Assembly (NCBI RefSeq): GCF_031843945.1
Contig: NZ_JAVTJJ010000001.1
Coordinates: forward strand, 992,001-1,056,000
Origin: Paracidovorax sp031843945
GTDB taxonomy: Bacteria; Pseudomonadota; Gammaproteobacteria; Burkholderiales; Burkholderiaceae_C
Reading direction: 5' to 3'
DNA length: 64,000 bases
Part shown: one piece after another, positions 61,489 to 64,000 of the stretch
Layout: each line of letters begins with the position of its first letter
Numbering within the stretch: position 1 is the first letter of the stretch
Translations under genes and position numbers: made by a program
The notes under the pieces: generated by a model
What the model saw: only the letters and a program-made list of their open reading frames with translations
What the model was told of the DNA's origin: nothing
Databases searched by the model: none

Positions 61489-62477
61489 CGGCTCCACGGC
61501 AGATTCACTATCAAGAAGATAGCTACCAGCGCTAGCAGGATAAGCGCTGCAACCACTTTCGATGCCGAATGCGCTGCCTGGTACGTGTCTGTCGGCCCGG
61601 CCGCGCGGCCCGTTGCGTTCAGCACGTAGACATCGGGCTTGCCCAGCCGCACGCCCAGCGCCAGCGCCATGGCGGCCATGGGCCAGCCGCTGTTGGGCGA
61701 CGGGGTGCGGCGCGCTTCGGCGCGCAGCCTGGGCCACGGCGTGCGAGGGGTGCGGGCGCTGCGACCGTGCGCCAGCCACCACAGCAGCGCGGCGGTCAGC
61801 CGTGCGGGCACCCAAGACAGCACGTCGTCCGCCCGCGCCGCCCACTTGCCGGCCCACTGCCACCAGCGGCCGCCGCGCATGCCGGGGTAGCCCCACATGG
61901 CGTCGGCCGTGTTGGCAAAACGGTAGAGCGCCGCGCCGGGCAGGCCCAGCAGCGCGAACCAGAAGAGCGGTGCGACGACCGAATCGTTCAGGTTCTCGGC
62001 CAGCGATTCGATGGCGGATTCGCGCACCTGCACGGCATCCAGCGCGGCCACGTCGCGGCTGACCAGGCGCGCCAGGCGCTCGCGGCCGGCGTCGAGCGAT
62101 TGCGCCAGCGCGGCCTCCACCGCCAGCACCTCGCCGCGCAGCATGCGCCAGGCGAGCAGGGGTTTGAGCAGCAGCGCGACCAGCAACGCAGCAGCCCAGG
62201 CCGGCGTATGGCGAAGCACCAGCCACTGCAGGCCGGCCGACACTATCAAAACAATAGCTGCCAGCGCACACCACATAAGCGCTGCAAGCCAAAAACACTT
62301 CAAATCACGCCCCGTGGGCTCGGTGGGCGCGACGCGGTTGCCGCCCCACTGCAGCGCGTTGCCGATCCAGACAACGGGGTGCGCCAAGGCGGGCGGCTCG
62401 CCGAACAGGCGGTCAATGGCAAGCGCCAGCGGCACGGCGGCCATCATCACCCAGACGGCGTGTGTTGGTTCAACCAT
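61485..62477 (-). CDS. cbiB: adenosylcobinamide-phosphate synthase, membrane protein
   Basis: A 330-residue integral membrane protein joining aminopropanol phosphate to cobyric acid. IDRLFGEPPALAHPVVWIG, ESLAENLNDSVVAPLFW and NTADAMWGYPG are family motifs. Residues about 60-80 and the last about 20 residues are encoded by two copies of the dispersed repeat, each giving a hydrophobic segment. The start at 62477 overlaps the end of bluB by eight bases. Confidence 0.92.
   Translation of the reverse strand: MVEPTHAVWVMMAAVPLALAIDRLFGEPPALAHPVVWIGNALQWGGNRVAPTEPTGRDLKCFWLAALMWCALAAIVLIVSAGLQWLVLRHTPAWAAALLVALLLKPLLAWRMLRGEVLAVEAALAQSLDAGRERLARLVSRDVAALDAVQVRESAIESLAENLNDSVVAPLFWFALLGLPGAALYRFANTADAMWGYPGMRGGRWWQWAGKWAARADDVLSWVPARLTAALLWWLAHGRSARTPRTPWPRLRAEARRTPSPNSGWPMAAMALALGVRLGKPDVYVLNATGRAAGPTDTYQAAHSASKVVAALILLALVAIFLIVNLPWSR
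61508..61555. repeat. dispersed palindromic repeat, copy 7 (inside cbiB)
   Basis: CTATCAAGAAGATAGCTACC, then AGCGCTAGCAGGATAAGCGCT. On the minus strand it encodes AALILLALVAIFLIV near the CbiB C-terminus. Confidence 0.75.
62242..62290. repeat. dispersed palindromic repeat, copy 8 (inside cbiB)
   Basis: CTATCAAAACAATAGCTGCC, then AGCGCACACCACATAAGCGCT, encoding AALMWCALAAIVLIV in the same frame as copy 7, at about residue 65-79. Confidence 0.75.
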
Positions 62478-63186
62478 GGCCGGCGTCTTCAGACAGCGGC
62501 ACGGCCACATCGGCCAGCCACGGCGCGGGCGCGCCCCAGGCGCCTTCAAAGACGACGGACGCCAGCGGCGCGCGCTGCGCCCAGCGCTCGCGCTGCAGCA
62601 TCGGCTCTTCGTAAAAATCATGCACCGGCCCCAGCGACAGCAAGGCCACCACTTCGGCGCCCGGCGGCAAGTCCAACAGTTCGCCGACCGCGCCCGGCTC
62701 GAACATCGACACCCAGCCCATGCCCAGCCCTTCGGCGCGCGCGGCCAGCCACAGGTTCTGGATGGCGCAGGCGACCGACGCCAGGTCCATCTGCGGCAGC
62801 GTGCGGCGCCCGAAGACATGCGACTCGCGCCCATCGGCCAGCGCCACCGCCAACAGCTCGGCCGCGTCCAGCAGGCCTTCGACCTTCAGCTTCAGGAAGG
62901 TATCGCGCCGCTCGCCCAACGCATCTGCCGTGCGCTGGCGCTCTGCTTCCACGCAGGCGTGCAGGCGCTGGCGCAAATCCGGGTCGGCCACGCGAATGAA
63001 ACGCCATGGTTGCATGAACCCCACGCTGGGCGCATGGTGCGCGGCCTGCAGCAGGCGGGCCAGCACCTCGGGCGCGACCTGGCCGCCCGCGAAGTGCCGC
63101 ATGTCGCGCCGCTCGCGGATGGCGCGGTAGAGCGCGGCGCGCTCGGCCTCGGTGAACGCAGCGTCGTGGTCGGTGGATTGCTGCAC
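62470..63186 (-). CDS. bluB: 5,6-dimethylbenzimidazole synthase
   Basis: A 238-residue flavin-destroying nitroreductase-like enzyme that converts FMNH2 to DMB with oxygen. RRDMRHFAGGQVAPEVLARLLQAAHHAPSVGFMQPWRFI is characteristic; GLGMGWVSMFEP also fits. The start is a GTG (VQQSTDHDAA) right after the cobO stop. DMB is the substrate of CobT at the far end of the cluster, implying aerobic cobalamin nucleotide-loop synthesis. Confidence 0.93.
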   Translation of the reverse strand: MQQSTDHDAAFTEAERAALYRAIRERRDMRHFAGGQVAPEVLARLLQAAHHAPSVGFMQPWRFIRVADPDLRQRLHACVEAERQRTADALGERRDTFLKLKVEGLLDAAELLAVALADGRESHVFGRRTLPQMDLASVACAIQNLWLAARAEGLGMGWVSMFEPGAVGELLDLPPGAEVVALLSLGPVHDFYEEPMLQRERWAQRAPLASVVFEGAWGAPAPWLADVAVPLSEDAGHG

Positions 63187-63190
63187 CGCG

Positions 63191-63760
63191 CTAGTCCTCG
63201 ATGCCGCGCTGGGCCGGAATGCCGGCCTGGAACGCATGCTTGATGAGCCCCATCTCGGTCACCGTGTCGGCCACGTCGATCACTTCCTGCGGGCAGCGCC
63301 GGCCGGTGAGCATGACGTGCACGTGCCTGGGCCGCGCGGCCAGCGTGTCCAGCACTTCCTGCAGCGGCAGCCAGCCGTAGATGAGCGGGTAGGTCACCTC
63401 GTCGAGCACCACCAGGAAGAACTCGCCGCCCAGGATCGCGGCCTTGGCGCGCTCCCAGCCGGCGCGGGCAAGCTCGGCGGAGTTGTCGATATCGCGGCTC
63501 TTCCAGGTAAAGCCGTCGCCCAGGCCTTCGATGGGAATGCCCAGTTGCTCGAACATGCGGTGCTCGCCAAAGCGCGCGGTGGGCACCTTCATGAACTGGA
63601 AGATCTTCACGGGCTTGCCGCGCCCGTGCGCGCGCAGCGCCAGGCCGAAGGCCGACGTGCTCTTGCCCTTGCCGTTGCCGGTGTTGACCAGCACGATGCC
63701 GCGCCGCTCGCCAGCGGCTTTCTCAGAGCGTTTTTCGGCGGGTGGGGTTTCGATGTCCAT
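63191..63760 (-). CDS. cobO: cob(I)yrinic acid a,c-diamide adenosyltransferase
   Basis: A 189-residue CobA/CobO-type enzyme. P-loop TGNGKGKST (27-35), KIFQFMKVPTARFGE, the DEVTYPLIYGWL motif and LTGRRCPQEVIDVADTVTEM are diagnostic. It adds the upper adenosyl ligand. Five bases separate it from bluB, indicating one operon. Confidence 0.95.
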   Translation of the reverse strand: MDIETPPAEKRSEKAAGERRGIVLVNTGNGKGKSTSAFGLALRAHGRGKPVKIFQFMKVPTARFGEHRMFEQLGIPIEGLGDGFTWKSRDIDNSAELARAGWERAKAAILGGEFFLVVLDEVTYPLIYGWLPLQEVLDTLAARPRHVHVMLTGRRCPQEVIDVADTVTEMGLIKHAFQAGIPAQRGIED

Positions 63761-63772
63761 GGGTCAGTTCAT

Positions 63773-64000
63773 TCAGTCCGTATGAGTGTTGCGCGAAAGC
63801 GCAGCGCCAGCGTCGATGCGCGGCAGCGCGATCCATTGCCCGTCCAGCTGCCGCACGCGGATGCGGTGGTCAAACACGCTCTCGAGCGCCGCGTGCGTGG
63901 CGGCGTCGCCGCTGTCGCCCTGGTGCATGACGCGGCCGCCCGCAATGATGACCAGCGCATCGGCCTGCAGCGCCATCGACACCTCGTGCAGCACGCTGAC
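63773..64000 (-). CDS. ABC transporter ATP-binding protein (partial), probable BtuD/FecE type
   Basis: Only the C-terminal 75 residues are visible; the start is right of the window. VLHEVSMALQADALVIIAGGRVMHQGD contains the H-loop His and the following strand of importer ATPases. The position before cobO suggests a cobalamin/corrinoid importer, by inference. The gene ends 12 bases before cobO. Confidence 0.75.
   Translation of the reverse strand, partial: VSVLHEVSMALQADALVIIAGGRVMHQGDSGDAATHAALESVFDHRIRVRQLDGQWIALPRIDAGAALSRNTHTD

Noticed and set aside
55542..62290. Cobalamin riboswitch in the cob cluster
   Set aside because: The promoter end of the leftward cluster lies beyond 64000; inside the cluster the gaps hold only dispersed repeats and no B12-box-like element was noticed.

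Overview
The window is high-GC DNA from a betaproteobacterium of the Comamonadaceae (Acidovorax/Comamonas/Delftia type). The family is inferred from the recognisable gene sets (purM-hda-HAD phosphatase-pcnB-folK, murJ-rpsT, a Bug-family solute receptor, GcdR/GcdH/CoA-transferase) and from a dispersed palindromic repeat built on AGCGCTTAT...ATAAGCGCT. No 16S or complete tRNA gene is present, so genus is not assigned.

Region 1 (1 to about 20661) is the integrase-proximal part of a prophage whose other end lies left of the window. Reading leftwards from 13.5 kb: a cro-like gene, an unknown gene, a tR1-like terminator, a CII-like gene, a lambda O-like replication gene carrying two clusters of helically phased GCGTGAC repeats next to an AT-rich tract (a candidate phage origin), a winged-helix gene, a PIN-like accessory gene with its own promoter, then terS, terL, a P22-type portal, a scaffold-like protein, an N4-gp56-type major capsid protein and adaptor genes. 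TerL is interrupted inside its Walker A lysine-threonine pair by a 372-residue intein with the hallmarks of class 3 (no N-terminal Cys/Ser, Trp-Cys-Thr triplet). Reading rightwards from 13.6 kb: a CI-like repressor whose S24 domain has lost both dyad residues, a cassette of about eleven small uncharacterised genes, most of them translationally coupled, a DUF4224 excisionase candidate and a tyrosine integrase. The integrase abuts the 3' half of a tRNA-Leu(CAA) gene, which is the attachment site. Tail and lysis genes are not in the window.

Region 2 (20.7 to 24.8 kb) is gene-poor. It contains a small coiled-coil gene, a decayed fragment of a phage adaptor gene related to the one at the left edge, a LOV-domain hybrid histidine kinase, a 30-residue membrane peptide gene and a small hypothetical gene.

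Region 3 (24.8 to 55.5 kb) is chromosomal. It holds the glutaryl-CoA module (LysR regulator, gcdH, CoA-transferase), cheV, redox and regulator genes, a ferredoxin-reductase-like flavoprotein, a Bug receptor, two GlxA-type AraC regulators each beside an isochorismatase-family hydrolase, and the conserved folK-pcnB-HAD-hda / purM-permease block. After these come a frameshifted GAF gene with a REC-like partner, ppk2, a CorA transporter, a SirB1-like protein, murJ, rpsT, a malate:quinone oxidoreductase with an attenuator-like leader, and a carboxymuconolactone decarboxylase/MerR pair.

Region 4 (55.6 to 64 kb) is a leftward cobalamin cluster: ABC ATPase (partial), cobO, bluB, cbiB, cobC, then a NERD-domain gene and an SDR gene interrupting it, then cobQ and cobT. 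It covers corrinoid adenosylation, lower-ligand synthesis, aminopropanol-arm assembly and nucleotide-loop activation. Two copies of the dispersed repeat lie inside cbiB and are translated in the same frame as hydrophobic segments.
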